DNA of 64,000 nucleotides, from contig JADJPQ010000007.1 of assembly GCA_016713175.1 (NCBI GenBank), positions 248,001-312,000 of the forward strand, read 5' to 3'. Below, in pieces: positions 9,415-18,047 of this stretch (positions are counted from its first letter, which is position 1; every line of letters begins with the position of its first letter). Below the pieces are notes generated by a model, which saw nothing but the letters and a program-made list of their open reading frames with translations, was not told where the DNA came from and ran no database searches. The DNA is from Planctomycetota bacterium. GTDB taxonomy: Bacteria > Planctomycetota > UBA1135 > UBA2386. The position numbers and the translations under genes are program-made.

Positions 9415-10583
9415 CAGCCGACCTCCCGCAGCGCCTGCACCGGCGTCAGACGACTGGCGCGGAACGCCGGCACCAGACCGGCGACCACGCCGATGCCGAG
9501 AGCCAAGATCGCGCCGAGCAGCAGGGTGTCGCCGGCGAAGCCGAAGCCGGGCAGCATCGCGCCGACCGCGGCCTGGAAGGCGGGTTCGAGCAGCAAGCCG
9601 GCCAGCACGCCGAGCGTGGCGCCGAGGCCGCACAACAGCAGCGACTCGGCCAGCAGCAGCATGCCGGCGGTGCCGTTCGGGAAGCCGAGCGCCTTCAGCA
9701 CGCCGATGTCGCGGGTCCGTTCGCGTCCGGTCATGATCATCGTGTTGAGCACCGCAAAGAAGATCGCGAACAGCACGGCGCCGCCGACCATCTGCATCAG
9801 CAGCGGCACGTCGCCGAGCATCGACACGAACTGCCGGTTGAACTCGGCTTCGGTGGTGGTCTGCACGCGCTGGGGACCGTTGGCGAACAGCGCATCGACG
9901 GCGGCCTGGATCGCCACCGGATCGGCGCCGCGCTGCACGCGCAGCATGTAGACCCCGACCCCGTCCGGACCGACCGCGCCACCCGTCTCCAGCGACTGGC
10001 GCAGGTACTCGAACTGGAAGTACAGCGTCTGCTGATCGATCGTCGGCGTGCTGGTCTGGTAGATGCCGGCGATGGTGAACTCCCACGGCCGGCCGTCGGT
10101 GCGGGTGAAGATCGTGCCGGCGATCGGCACCGTCTGGCCGAGCTGCCAGCCGTACTGCGCGGCCAGATCCTTGCCGACGATGCAGGCGCTGCGGTTCTTC
10201 TGGAACTCCTCCAGGCTGCCTTCCTGCAGCGTGATCTCCGGATAGCTGGCGAAGAACGTCTCCGGATCGATGCCGAACTGGGCGAAGAAGCCGCCCTTGT
10301 CCTGCTCGTAACGGCCGCCGAACCACTGCCACTTGCAGATCGCCTCGACGCCGGGCACCGCCGCCATCTTGCCCTGGTAGGCGAGCGGCAGATCGACGAA
10401 CAGCGACACCGCCGATTGCACCAGCAGCCGATTCGACGCCGCGGCATCGACGGTGCGCGCCAGCCCGGTGACCACCGCGTGCAGCATGCAGATCAGGAAC
10501 ACCGCGATCGCGACCGAGCCGACCGTCAGCAACGCCCGGATCGGATGGCGGAACAGCGAGCGGAACAACAAGCGGAACGGCAT
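9414..10583 (-). CDS. FtsX-like ABC transporter permease (first of pair)
   Basis: 389 residues. The ATG overlaps the ATPase stop by one base (TGATG); a GTG one codon earlier is possible. Helices lie near residues 15-40, 262-286, 315-340 and 350-375, and a periplasmic domain fills 45-255. The segment R-E-R-T-R-D-I-G-V-L-K-A-L-G-F-P-N-G is the FtsX coupling motif. It belongs to the same coupled four-gene block as the ATPase, the second permease and the adaptor. The two permeases are about the same size and topology and probably arose by duplication, so the complex would be a heterodimer like LolC/LolE. Confidence 0.9.
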   Translation of the reverse strand: MPFRLLFRSLFRHPIRALLTVGSVAIAVFLICMLHAVVTGLARTVDAAASNRLLVQSAVSLFVDLPLAYQGKMAAVPGVEAICKWQWFGGRYEQDKGGFFAQFGIDPETFFASYPEITLQEGSLEEFQKNRSACIVGKDLAAQYGWQLGQTVPIAGTIFTRTDGRPWEFTIAGIYQTSTPTIDQQTLYFQFEYLRQSLETGGAVGPDGVGVYMLRVQRGADPVAIQAAVDALFANGPQRVQTTTEAEFNRQFVSMLGDVPLLMQMVGGAVLFAIFFAVLNTMIMTGRERTRDIGVLKALGFPNGTAGMLLLAESLLLCGLGATLGVLAGLLLEPAFQAAVGAMLPGFGFAGDTLLLGAILALGIGVVAGLVPAFRASRLTPVQALREVG

Positions 10584-11293
10584 CACGACCTCCCGGCGGT
10601 GGCGCGGTTGTCGTCGATGCGGCCGAGCTTGCCCTTGTCGAGGTGGATCACGCGATCGGCGTAGCCGGCGGCCTGCGGGTCGTGGGTGACCATCAGGATG
10701 GTCTTGCCGAGTTCGCGATTCAGCCGCTGCAGCAGCAGCAGCACCGCGTCGGCGGTGTCGCGGTCGAGATCGCCGGTCGGTTCGTCGGCCAGGATCACCT
10801 CAGGGTCGGTGGCGATCGCGCGCGCGATCGCGACGCGTTGTTCCTGACCGCCCGACAGCTCGCGTGGTTTGTGGTCCATGCGATCGCCGAGGTCGACCAT
10901 CTCGAGCGCCCGTTCGGCCTGTTCCCGCCGTTGCCGGCGGCCAAGCGGCAGCAGCAGCAGCGGCAGCTCGACGTTCTCGCGCGCGGTCAGCACCGGCAGC
11001 AGGTTGAAACCCTGGAACACGAAGCCGACGTGATCGGCGCGCCAGCGCGCCAGCTCGGTGTCGGACAGTCCGGTCAGGTCCTCGCCGCCGACCAGCACCT
11101 CGCCGGCGTCGGCGCGATCGAGGCCGCCGACCAGGTTGAGCAGCGTGGTCTTGCCGGAACCGGACGGGCCCATCAGCGCGTAGAACGTGCTGCCGGCCAT
11201 CGTCAGGTCCAGCTCGTCGAGCACCCGCAGATCCTGGCCGCCGCGGCGGTAGATGCGCGTGACGCCGCGCAGTTCGATGGAGTTCTGGCTCAT
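10583..11293 (-). CDS. ABC transporter ATP-binding protein, LolD/MacB type
   Basis: 236 residues, the usual length for this family. Walker A G-P-S-G-S-G-K-T-T is at residues 42-50, the Q-loop near 94, signature L-S-G-G-Q at 146-150, Walker B I-L-A-D-E-P-T-G-D at 167-175 and the switch His in V-T-H-D near 205. The start MSQNSIELRGV is chosen because it lies just before the first strand; the frame continues upstream only as overlap with the adaptor gene. It hydrolyses ATP to drive the two FtsX permeases encoded next. The 10 bp gap from the adaptor gene and the one-base overlap downstream mark a tight operon. Confidence 0.95.
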   Translation of the reverse strand: MSQNSIELRGVTRIYRRGGQDLRVLDELDLTMAGSTFYALMGPSGSGKTTLLNLVGGLDRADAGEVLVGGEDLTGLSDTELARWRADHVGFVFQGFNLLPVLTARENVELPLLLLPLGRRQRREQAERALEMVDLGDRMDHKPRELSGGQEQRVAIARAIATDPEVILADEPTGDLDRDTADAVLLLLQRLNRELGKTILMVTHDPQAAGYADRVIHLDKGKLGRIDDNRATAGRS

Positions 11294-11303
11294 GGTGGGG
11301 CGG

Positions 11304-12848
11304 TCAGTTGCTCTTCTTGATGCGGACGCGGTCACCGGGCTGCAGCGAACCCGGGGGGTCCAGCACGATCTGCTGGCCGGCCCGCAGACCCGCGTCGACG
11401 GCGACCTTGCCGTTCTTGCGTTCGCCGGTCGCGACCCTGGTGAACACGACGCGATCGCGCTCGCAGACGAACGCACCGGTTTCGCCGGCAATCGGCACGA
11501 TGGCACCTTCGGGCACCAGGATCCGCGGCTGGCCGTCCCCGGCTGGCGTCGGTTGTTCGGCAGTGGCCTTGCGGAACACCACGCGAACGCCCATCTCCGG
11601 ACGCATCCGGGCATCGATCTTCGCCAGCCGGATCCGCACTTCGATCGTCGCCTTCTGCCGATCGGCGGTGGGCCAGATCCGATCGACGACGCCGTCGTGC
11701 CGTTCGCTGGCCCAACCGTCCAGATAGACGTCGGCAGGTGCCCCGACCTCGACGGCGGCCAGCGTCGTCTCGGGTACGTTGGCCTGCACCTCGAGCGACT
11801 CGAAATCGACCAGCGTGCAGACCGCGCCGCGCGCGTTGCTGCCGCCCTGCACGTTCGGCGAGACGACCTCGCCGATCTCGGCGTCCTTCAGCACGACGAT
11901 GCCGGCGAATGGTGCCTTGACATCGGTCTTGTCGAGGGTGGCCTGGGCCAACGCCACGGCGGCACTGGCGACCGTCGACTGGGCCGCGGCGACGCGTTCG
12001 TCCTCGCGCGCGACCTGCACGCGCTGGGCGGCGGTCGTGGCCGTCGATTCGGCGGCGGCGTGGGCGGCGGTCAACGACTGGACCCTGGCTTCGGCGGCCA
12101 GCCATTCGGCGCGGACACGCTGCAACTCGCGCGGCGATTCGATCGCCGAGCCGGTCAGTTCGGCCTGCCGGCCGAGTTCCTGCTCGGCCCACTTCGCCTG
12201 CACCCGGGCTTCTTCCAGTTGTGCCGCGGCGGCGGTTGCCGTCTCCGTCGCCTGGCGTTCTTCGGCCTGTGCGGTCGCGATCGCGGCAGCGGCGCGGACT
12301 CGCGCAGCCTCGGCGACCGCCTGTTCGGCTTTGGCGCGCGCGAGTGCGGCGCGGTACTCGTCGGCATAGAGCCGGGCCACGACTTCGTCCTTCTGCACGA
12401 CCGAGCCCTCCCGAACGTTCAGTTCGACGATCCGGCCCGGCACATCCGAACTGAGCGCCGCGCGCCGCGTGGCGACGAGATGACCATTGGCCGCGGTGCC
12501 CGACACCGCCGCCGCTGCCGCCGGAGTGGACTCGGTCACGGCCCACAACTGCACTTCCGGCAGCCGCATCTTGTCGATGAAACCGCTGGCCCAGGGCCAC
12601 AGCACCCAGCCGGCGCCGCCGACAGCCGCGAGGAACAGGATCCGGAGCAGCCAGGGGCCAGGGGAGCCGCGGCGGGTGGCCTTCTTGGGGCCGCGGTCGA
12701 TCTTGAGGCTCTGCAGGTCCACGGGAGGAGGCGCACGATAGCCGAACAGCGGCGTCAGGTCGCGTTCGCCGTGGGCGGTCTGCCGGATGCACGCGGCCGG
12801 TGGTGCGCGCTCGCTTTCGTCCGTCCGTTCCGTATGGTCTGTGCGCAT
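11304..12848 (-). CDS. HlyD/MacA-type periplasmic adaptor subunit
   Basis: 514 residues from the ATG chosen here (522 if the ATG 24 bases upstream is used). A 60-residue charged, cytoplasmic head is followed by one membrane helix (W-L-L-R-I-L-F-L-A-A-V near 62-85), a lipoyl-like half (S-S-D-V-P-G-R-I-V-E-L-N-V-R-E-G), a long Ala/Glu/Arg coiled coil (about 150-300), the second lipoyl half (V-K-A-P-F-A-G-I-V-V) and beta-barrel domains. This is the RND/ABC efflux adaptor plan; it would bridge the inner-membrane permeases to the periplasm or outer membrane. No outer-membrane TolC gene is nearby. Its start codon overlaps head-to-head with that of the divergent stress-protein gene, so one of the two starts may be wrong. 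Confidence 0.88.
   Translation of the reverse strand: MRTDHTERTDESERAPPAACIRQTAHGERDLTPLFGYRAPPPVDLQSLKIDRGPKKATRRGSPGPWLLRILFLAAVGGAGWVLWPWASGFIDKMRLPEVQLWAVTESTPAAAAAVSGTAANGHLVATRRAALSSDVPGRIVELNVREGSVVQKDEVVARLYADEYRAALARAKAEQAVAEAARVRAAAAIATAQAEERQATETATAAAAQLEEARVQAKWAEQELGRQAELTGSAIESPRELQRVRAEWLAAEARVQSLTAAHAAAESTATTAAQRVQVAREDERVAAAQSTVASAAVALAQATLDKTDVKAPFAGIVVLKDAEIGEVVSPNVQGGSNARGAVCTLVDFESLEVQANVPETTLAAVEVGAPADVYLDGWASERHDGVVDRIWPTADRQKATIEVRIRLAKIDARMRPEMGVRVVFRKATAEQPTPAGDGQPRILVPEGAIVPIAGETGAFVCERDRVVFTRVATGERKNGKVAVDAGLRAGQQIVLDPPGSLQPGDRVRIKKSN
12833..12838 (+). promoter_or_regulatory. Candidate -10 box (TATGGT) for the universal stress protein
   Basis: TATGGT ends 8 nt before the ATG at 12847 and there is no purine-rich ribosome site between. 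This supports ATG 12847 rather than the upstream ATG at 12787, and a leaderless message. It lies within the 5' part of the divergent adaptor gene. Confidence 0.4.
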
Positions 12849-13305
12849 GGTGTCCCCGGTCGTGCGCCGCATCCTCGCGCCGGTCGAGCTGGCGGAGACG
12901 CGCGAGCCCGACCTCGGCTACGCGATCGGTCTGGCCGCACAACTGCGCGCCGAGCTGGTGCTGCTGGCGGTCATCGATACGCCAGCGACGGTGAATCTCA
13001 TCGGTCGCCATCGGGCGATGGCCGGCGGCGGGCGCGATTTCGAACAGAGCCTGTTGCAGGACGTGCGCGCGGTGCTGCAACAGCACGTCGACCGCGCCGC
13101 CGCTGCCGGCGTCCGGGCGCTTGGCCACGTGACGATCAGCGAGGACGTCGAAGAGGAGATCCTGAAGGAGGCGTTGGTGCAGAAAGTCGACTTGATCCTC
13201 GTCCGCTCCCGCGGTCGCGCCGGGTTCATGAAGGCGCTGCTCGGCAACACCGCCGGTGAAATCCTCAAGGCCGCACCGTGTCCGGTGCTGGTCGCGAGGC
13301 TCTGA
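12847..13305 (+). CDS. Universal stress protein (UspA family)
   Basis: 152 residues, standard for UspA. It begins MVSPVVRRILAPVELAE, matching the family's first strand (K-I-L-V-P-V-D), and ends with the nucleotide-binding region L-I-L-V-R-S-R-G-R-A-G-F, a G-N-T-A-G-E-I-L-K motif and A-P-C-P-V-L-V. The G-2x-G-9x-G(S/T)-like pattern suggests ATP binding. The start is chosen by that first strand and by a TATGGT box 8 nt upstream; an ATG at 12787 would add 20 Ser/Arg-rich residues. The stop overlaps the next ATG by one base (TGATG), so it is translated together with the Lon-like protease, a sensible pairing for proteome stress. Confidence 0.93.
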   Translation: MVSPVVRRILAPVELAETREPDLGYAIGLAAQLRAELVLLAVIDTPATVNLIGRHRAMAGGGRDFEQSLLQDVRAVLQQHVDRAAAAGVRALGHVTISEDVEEEILKEALVQKVDLILVRSRGRAGFMKALLGNTAGEILKAAPCPVLVARL

Positions 13306-15785
13306 TGCGCGGCAGCGACGGCAAGCGGGGGCGACGGGCAGGATTGCAGTCGGTGCGCGGCGGCAACGGGCGCGCTGGCAAGGGCGGCAGCGGCGAACTG
13401 CTGCCGGCGCAGCTGCGGTGGGATTGTCCGCCGCTGAAGCCGTCGGGCCGGCAGCCGACGGCGGCGTTCCTGCTCGGTCAGGATCGGCCGATGTCGGCGC
13501 TCCGCACGGGCCTCGCGATCCACGCGCCCGGCTACCATCTGTTCGTCTCCGGCCTGATCGGCTCGGGGCGCACGACCGTCGTCGAGTATCTGCTGCGCGA
13601 CATCCAGCCGGTCTGCCGCCGCGGACCCGATCGCGTGCTGGTGCACGACTTCCGCGATCCGGTGCGTCCGGCACTGGTGAGCCTGCCGCCAGGCAAGGCC
13701 GCAGCGTTTCGCGACGAACTGCAGGACTTCGGCCGGATCCTGCAGGTGGCCCTGCAGTCGGCGCTGCGGTCGCGACCGCATCGGATGTCGCGCCGCGTCG
13801 TCATGCGCGCCAGCGAGGCCCGCGAACGGCGGATCATGGACGCGCTGCAGCGGCAGGCATCCCGTCAGGGTTGCCAGTTGGTGCGCTTCCAGGCGCAGAA
13901 CGGCGCCACTTCGGCGGACATCTATCCGGTCGTCGACGGCGAGGCGATCACGCTCGACGCGCTGTCGACGCTGGTGATCGAGGGCAAGGTGACCGAGACG
14001 CGCCGCGACCAACTGCTGGCGGCGCGCGATCAACTGATCGAACGGCTCGAAGAAGTCTCGCTGCGGGTCCAGGCCGAGCGTCGCCGGATGGACGGCGAGC
14101 TGCGCGACATGGAACGGCGGCTGGCGTGGAAGGTGCTGCAGGCGCATGGCAAGGAGTTCCGCACCCGCTGGCCGCAACACGAGGTCGCCGACTGGCTCGA
14201 CGCCGCCGGCGAGCACATCGAACGGCATCTGCGGCAGTTCGTCGCGGTCGACGATGAGGTCGAGGACGGCCAGGGCAAGGACGACGGCAAGGAAGCCGCC
14301 GCCGCCGGTGAACCGCCAACCGAGCCGCTGCGGCTGTTCGAGTTCGGCGCGCAGATCCTGAAGACCTCGACCAGCGATGCCTGTCCGGTCGCGATCGAGA
14401 CCAATCCGACGTTCACCAACCTGTTCGGCACGATCGCGCCACCGCGCGAAGGGCAGCCGGCGGGGCCGACGCAGGTCAGCCCCGGCGCGATCCTGCGCGC
14501 CGACGGCGGCTACCTGATCCTGCGCTGCATCGACGTGCTGCGCGAACCGGGGGTCTGGCCGCATCTGAAGCGGACGCTGCAGAACGGCAAGCTCGAGATT
14601 CGCGAGATCGATCAGGCGACCGGCGCGCTCGCGGGTTCGCTGCAACCCGAGGCCATTCCGATCGACGTCAAGGTCGTGTTGATCGGCGAACCGGGCGTCT
14701 ACGAACACCTGGCGGGCGAGGACATCCAGTTCCCGCAGATCTTCAAGATCCACGCCGAGTTCGACAGCACGATCGCCGTCAGCCGGCAGAACCTGGCGCG
14801 CTATGCCGACTACCTGCAATGGTTGTGCAGCGACGAGACGTTGCGGTCGTGCACGCCCGACGCGGTGGCGGCGATCGCCGAGTACGGCGCCCGTGCCGCC
14901 GGCCGGCGCGATCGGCTGATCACGCGCTACAGCGAACTCGGCGATCTGGCGCGCGAGGCGTCGCATCTGGCGCAGTCTGCCGGTGAGTCCAGGATCCGGC
15001 GGGTGCACGTCGAAGCGGCGATGCAGAAGCAGCGCTACCGGCACGATCTGTCGCAGGAACTGGTCGAGCGCGATTACGCCAGCGGCTACATGCGGTTGTC
15101 GACGTCGGGCCTGGCGCGCGGGCAGATCAATGCGCTGACGGTGCTCGACACCGGCGCGCTCGAGTTCGGGCGGCCGTGCCGGATCACCTGCAACTCCGGC
15201 GCGGCCGACACGGCGCGTTCGGGGCTGATCAACATCGAGGGGCTGGTCAACCTGTCGGGGCCGATCCACGACAAGGGCGTGATGATCCTCGAGGGCTACC
15301 TGCTGCAGGAGTACGGCGACGACGGGCCGTTGTGCATGCAGGCGACGATCTGTTTCGAACAGTTGTACAACGGTGTTGAAGGCGATTCGGCGTCGCTGGC
15401 GCAGCTGCTGGCGCTGCTGAGTTCGCTGGCCGATGTGCCGCTCGATCAGGGATTGGCGATCACCGGCTCGGTCAACCAGAAGGGCGAAGTGCAGGCGGTG
15501 TCGGGGGTCAACGAGAAGATCGAGGGGTTCTTCCGGTTGTGCCGGGCGCGCAAGCTGACGGGGCGGCAGGGCGTCGTGCTGCCGCGGGCGAACGTGCACG
15601 ATCTGATGCTCGATCGCGAGGTGGTTGAGGCGGTCAGCAAGGGCCAGTTCCACGTGTATGCCGCGGCGCGGGTCGAGGATGCGCTCGAGCGGTTCACCGG
15701 CAGGCCGGCGGTGGAAGTGCTTTTGGCGGTGCGGGCGAAGCTGACGCGGTATCGCGAGATCGCGCGGCGGACGGCGCGGGGGTGA
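13305..15785 (+). CDS. LonB-like ATP-dependent protease (AAA_32 / Lon C-terminal family)
   Basis: 826 residues. An N-terminal nucleotide-binding part has G-L-I-G-S-G-R-T-T near residue 85. A long Arg/Glu-rich coiled coil follows (about 230-330), then the second ATPase segment with G-A-I-L-R-A-D-G-G-Y-L-I-L. The C-terminal protease domain holds Ser695 in G-D-S-A-S and Lys738 in N-E-K-I-E-G-F-F; their 43-residue spacing matches that of archaeal LonB dyads. Family members degrade unfolded or regulatory proteins in the cytoplasm. Translation is coupled to the stress-protein gene by a one-base overlap. A decayed copy of codons around 507-620 lies about 1.8 kb downstream. Confidence 0.93.
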   Translation: MRGSDGKRGRRAGLQSVRGGNGRAGKGGSGELLPAQLRWDCPPLKPSGRQPTAAFLLGQDRPMSALRTGLAIHAPGYHLFVSGLIGSGRTTVVEYLLRDIQPVCRRGPDRVLVHDFRDPVRPALVSLPPGKAAAFRDELQDFGRILQVALQSALRSRPHRMSRRVVMRASEARERRIMDALQRQASRQGCQLVRFQAQNGATSADIYPVVDGEAITLDALSTLVIEGKVTETRRDQLLAARDQLIERLEEVSLRVQAERRRMDGELRDMERRLAWKVLQAHGKEFRTRWPQHEVADWLDAAGEHIERHLRQFVAVDDEVEDGQGKDDGKEAAAAGEPPTEPLRLFEFGAQILKTSTSDACPVAIETNPTFTNLFGTIAPPREGQPAGPTQVSPGAILRADGGYLILRCIDVLREPGVWPHLKRTLQNGKLEIREIDQATGALAGSLQPEAIPIDVKVVLIGEPGVYEHLAGEDIQFPQIFKIHAEFDSTIAVSRQNLARYADYLQWLCSDETLRSCTPDAVAAIAEYGARAAGRRDRLITRYSELGDLAREASHLAQSAGESRIRRVHVEAAMQKQRYRHDLSQELVERDYASGYMRLSTSGLARGQINALTVLDTGALEFGRPCRITCNSGAADTARSGLINIEGLVNLSGPIHDKGVMILEGYLLQEYGDDGPLCMQATICFEQLYNGVEGDSASLAQLLALLSSLADVPLDQGLAITGSVNQKGEVQAVSGVNEKIEGFFRLCRARKLTGRQGVVLPRANVHDLMLDREVVEAVSKGQFHVYAAARVEDALERFTGRPAVEVLLAVRAKLTRYREIARRTARG

Positions 15786-15881
15786 ACGGCGTCGGCGTCC
15801 GGATGACAGGATCGCCGGCGACCCCGAGGAAAACAGGTGGGCAGCTGCAAGAAACCGATCGGGAGACGGCATTGTGCCGGC

Positions 15882-16607
15882 ATGCAACGCTCGAAGCGGC
15901 GCACCGAGTTCGTCGGCAAGTTCGTGGTCGGCGCGTTGTTCGGCGGCCTGCCTGCCTGCCGCGGCGCAGACGCCACCGGTGCCCGGTGTGCCCGCTGCAC
16001 CAGCGGTCGCGCCCAACGCGGCTGTTGGCACGGTGGTGACCGAGGTGAGTCGCGCCTGCTGGTATGTCTTTCAGGCGGGGAACGGCGACTACTGGTTCGG
16101 GAGCGATGGGCAGGGGGTCGGCACGGGCAACTTCGGCGCGTGCCGCTACGACGGGCGCTCGTTCGGCTGGCTCTACGAGCAGCAGCTGACGATGACCCCG
16201 GGCGGAGGGTCGTTCGGCATCCGCTCCATCAACGAGGACAAGGACGGGGCGTTCCTGGTCAGCAACGCCAGGTACCGGTTCCAGGTCAAGGCGAACCAGG
16301 ATGGCAAGGTGGTGTACACGCGGGTGGCGGGGATCGACCCGAGACTCACGGGTGGCGAGGAACTCTACTTCCAGGGTGCCGTGAAGGACGGCGCGGGGAA
16401 CCCTGGTTCTCGCCGTACGGCGGCGGGATCTGGCGGTACGACGGCAAAGCGGTGACCAACTACCCGGTGAAGGACAGGTTGGGAGACGGCAAGGACACCC
16501 AGGTGTACTGCATCTTCAAGGACAACGCCGGAGGGATGTGGCTTGGGACGCCGACTGCCGGGCCGTTCCGGTTCACCGGCGAGGCATTCGAGCAGTTCAG
16601 ACCGTGA
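15882..16607 (+). pseudogene. Secreted sensor-propeller-like protein, two frameshifts
   Basis: Read as one gene with two frame corrections this gives about 240 residues. The signal peptide M-Q-R-S-K-R-R-T...G-A-L-F-G-G-L-P-A starts at 15882 in one frame and continues as A-A-Q-T-P-P-V-P-G in the next frame after three tandem CCTG units at 15947-15958; with two units the frame is intact. Near 16402 a base is missing and the frame returns, reading W-F-S-P-Y-G-G-G-I-W-R-Y-D-G and ending G-M-W-L-G-T-P...F-R-F-T-G-E. The repeated G-D-Y-W-F-G, W-R-Y-D-G and M-W-L-G blocks are two-component-regulator propeller blades. Only about two blades remain, so it may also be a fragment of a larger sensor. A 3-4 unit tetranucleotide could allow phase switching, but the second shift argues for decay or sequencing error. 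Confidence 0.6.
15947..15958 (+). repeat. Three tandem CCTG units in a signal-peptide coding region
   Basis: CCTG repeats three times, followed by CC. Removing one unit joins the signal-peptide frame to the mature-protein frame, so unit number decides expression. Tetranucleotide tracts of this kind are phase-variable in some pathogens, but three units is short for that. Confidence 0.75.
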
Positions 16608-16661
16608 TCCTGGCGGACATGGTCGCAGAACCCGGGGCGCCACGCCGATTCACTCGGATGA

Positions 16662-16975
16662 TTGTGCGGCGACGAGACGTTGCGGCGATCGCCGAGTACG
16701 GGGCCCGGCGGCCGGCTGGCGCGATGGGTTGATCACGCGCTACAGCGAACTCGGCGATCTGGCGCGCGAGGCGTCGTATCTGGCCGATCTGGCCAGTGAG
16801 GCCAGGATCCGGCGGATGCTCGTCGAGGCGGCAATGTTGAAATAGCGCTATCGGCAGGATCTGTCGCAGGATCCGGTCGAGCACAACTACGCCAGTGGCT
16901 ACATGCGGCTGTCCACGCCGGGCGGGTGCGCGGCCAGACAACGCGCTGACGGTGCTCGACACCGGCGCGCTCGAG
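16662..16975 (+). pseudogene. Degenerate partial copy of the upstream lonB-like gene
   Basis: This stretch aligns base for base with 14823-15164 of the Lon-like gene. Shared blocks include the codons for A-A-I-A-E-Y-G-A-R, L-I-T-R-Y-S-E-L-G-D-L-A-R-E-A-S, A-S-G-Y-M-R-L-S and L-T-V-L-D-T-G-A-L-E. The copy has a deletion of about 25 bp near its 5' end, a 1-bp deletion, several substitutions and a TAG where the parent has CAG (Q-K-Q-R-Y). It covers only the region between the ATPase and protease domains, so it cannot encode an active enzyme. The ends are sharp: homology stops right after the L-E codons. It is a dead tandem duplication remnant. Confidence 0.88.
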
Positions 16976-16983
16976 AAGGCCGT

Positions 16984-17001
16984 GGAGGGTCAGTACCCTC
17001 C
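16984..17001. other. Perfect 7-bp inverted repeat with 4-nt loop
   Basis: GGAGGGT and ACCCTCC flank CAGT immediately after the lon remnant. No T-tract follows. It may be a hairpin at the duplication end point; function unknown. The rest of 16976-17099 is intergenic, with an A-rich patch near 17036-17050. Confidence 0.5.
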
Positions 17002-17099
17002 GTGGATCCGGCCGATAGCGCCTGCGGGCGATCCAAAAAAACCAAGAAAACGCATTTCGAACTTGAAAACAGCCTCATGGGGGGGGCGTGGTTTTGCGC

Positions 17100-17939
17100 A
17101 TGAGAGCCTGGCTGCCTAGGATGGCGGGACTTGCCGTGGTCATGGTCTGCAGCGCTGCGGCGTTCGGGTTCCTGATGCAGGAGCCCGTTCCGTCCCTTCC
17201 CGCTCCGGTGGGCGTAGTCGCACCGAGTGCGGAGGCACTCGACCAGGTCTATGCGCGAGCCAACGCCCGGATCGATGCCACCGAGCGGATCTTGGTGGGA
17301 GTCGACGAGGTCGATGAACCACGCGCCCCCAGCGTTGCACTTGGCCCCAACTCTGTCGACGCGTGGACTGCAAGTCGAAGGGTGGCGAAGCCATCTCTGC
17401 CAAGATACTTGCTCGAGAACAGGCGACTCGAGATCGCGGCTGCAGATCTTCTCAGGCATCGTGCGCTCAATCCTCGGGATGTGGTTCTTGACGGGGATCG
17501 TCCAGCCGAACTCGAGCGGCTGATAGCGCCAGTGCTGCGAGAGATCGATGCGGCGATGACTCTGTATCACGAAGCCGTGGCGTTGGAGCTCGACGCCATG
17601 GTCGCGGCCGGCCGCAAGACCCCGTTGGTTTACAAGGACGATGGGCCGACACGCGCCTTTCTTGCCAGGAACCCGCCGACGGCTGGGGTGCATTTCTTCG
17701 ACCCGAATCTCTACGTCGGCGGCGACAAGATCGACATGTTCCGCTGCAGCGGGGGAACATTGTTTGGATTCTCGAACGCGGATGCGCCACGAATACGTGG
17801 TTTGGTTGACTACCTCACGTTCCTTCGTGCTGATCTGGCGACCAGGTTGGCGCGTTGGTTCGAGGGCGTCGGCGCGTTGACGCCCGTTGAAGCCTCCTTG
17901 TTCCTCGAGCAAGTGTTCACCTACCGCCGTGGCGGCTAA
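17100..17939 (+). CDS. Secreted protein of unknown function
   Basis: 279 residues from ATG 17100; a GTG four codons upstream is possible. The N-terminus M-R-A-W-L-P-R-M-A-G-L-A-V-V-M-V-C-S-A-A reads as a signal peptide. The mature part is mostly helical, with L-I-A-P-V-L-R-E-I-D-A-A-M-T-L-Y-H-E-A-V-A-L-E-L and two Cys-free segments, then a G-V-H-F-F-D-P-N-L-Y-V-G-G-D motif. Codon choice is less GC-biased than in the neighbours (many TTG, GTT, GAT, ending TAA), which suggests transfer or weak selection. I do not recognise a family. Confidence 0.6.
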   Translation: MRAWLPRMAGLAVVMVCSAAAFGFLMQEPVPSLPAPVGVVAPSAEALDQVYARANARIDATERILVGVDEVDEPRAPSVALGPNSVDAWTASRRVAKPSLPRYLLENRRLEIAAADLLRHRALNPRDVVLDGDRPAELERLIAPVLREIDAAMTLYHEAVALELDAMVAAGRKTPLVYKDDGPTRAFLARNPPTAGVHFFDPNLYVGGDKIDMFRCSGGTLFGFSNADAPRIRGLVDYLTFLRADLATRLARWFEGVGALTPVEASLFLEQVFTYRRGG

Positions 17940-18047
17940 CGGCGTGGGAGCGTTGCGCAGGAGCCGTGAACCAAGCAGAACCGGGGGGCTTCCTTGGCTC
18001 GGACAATGTCGTCCCGGGCCGGCCAGACTCGGTCCAGTAGTAGAAGC

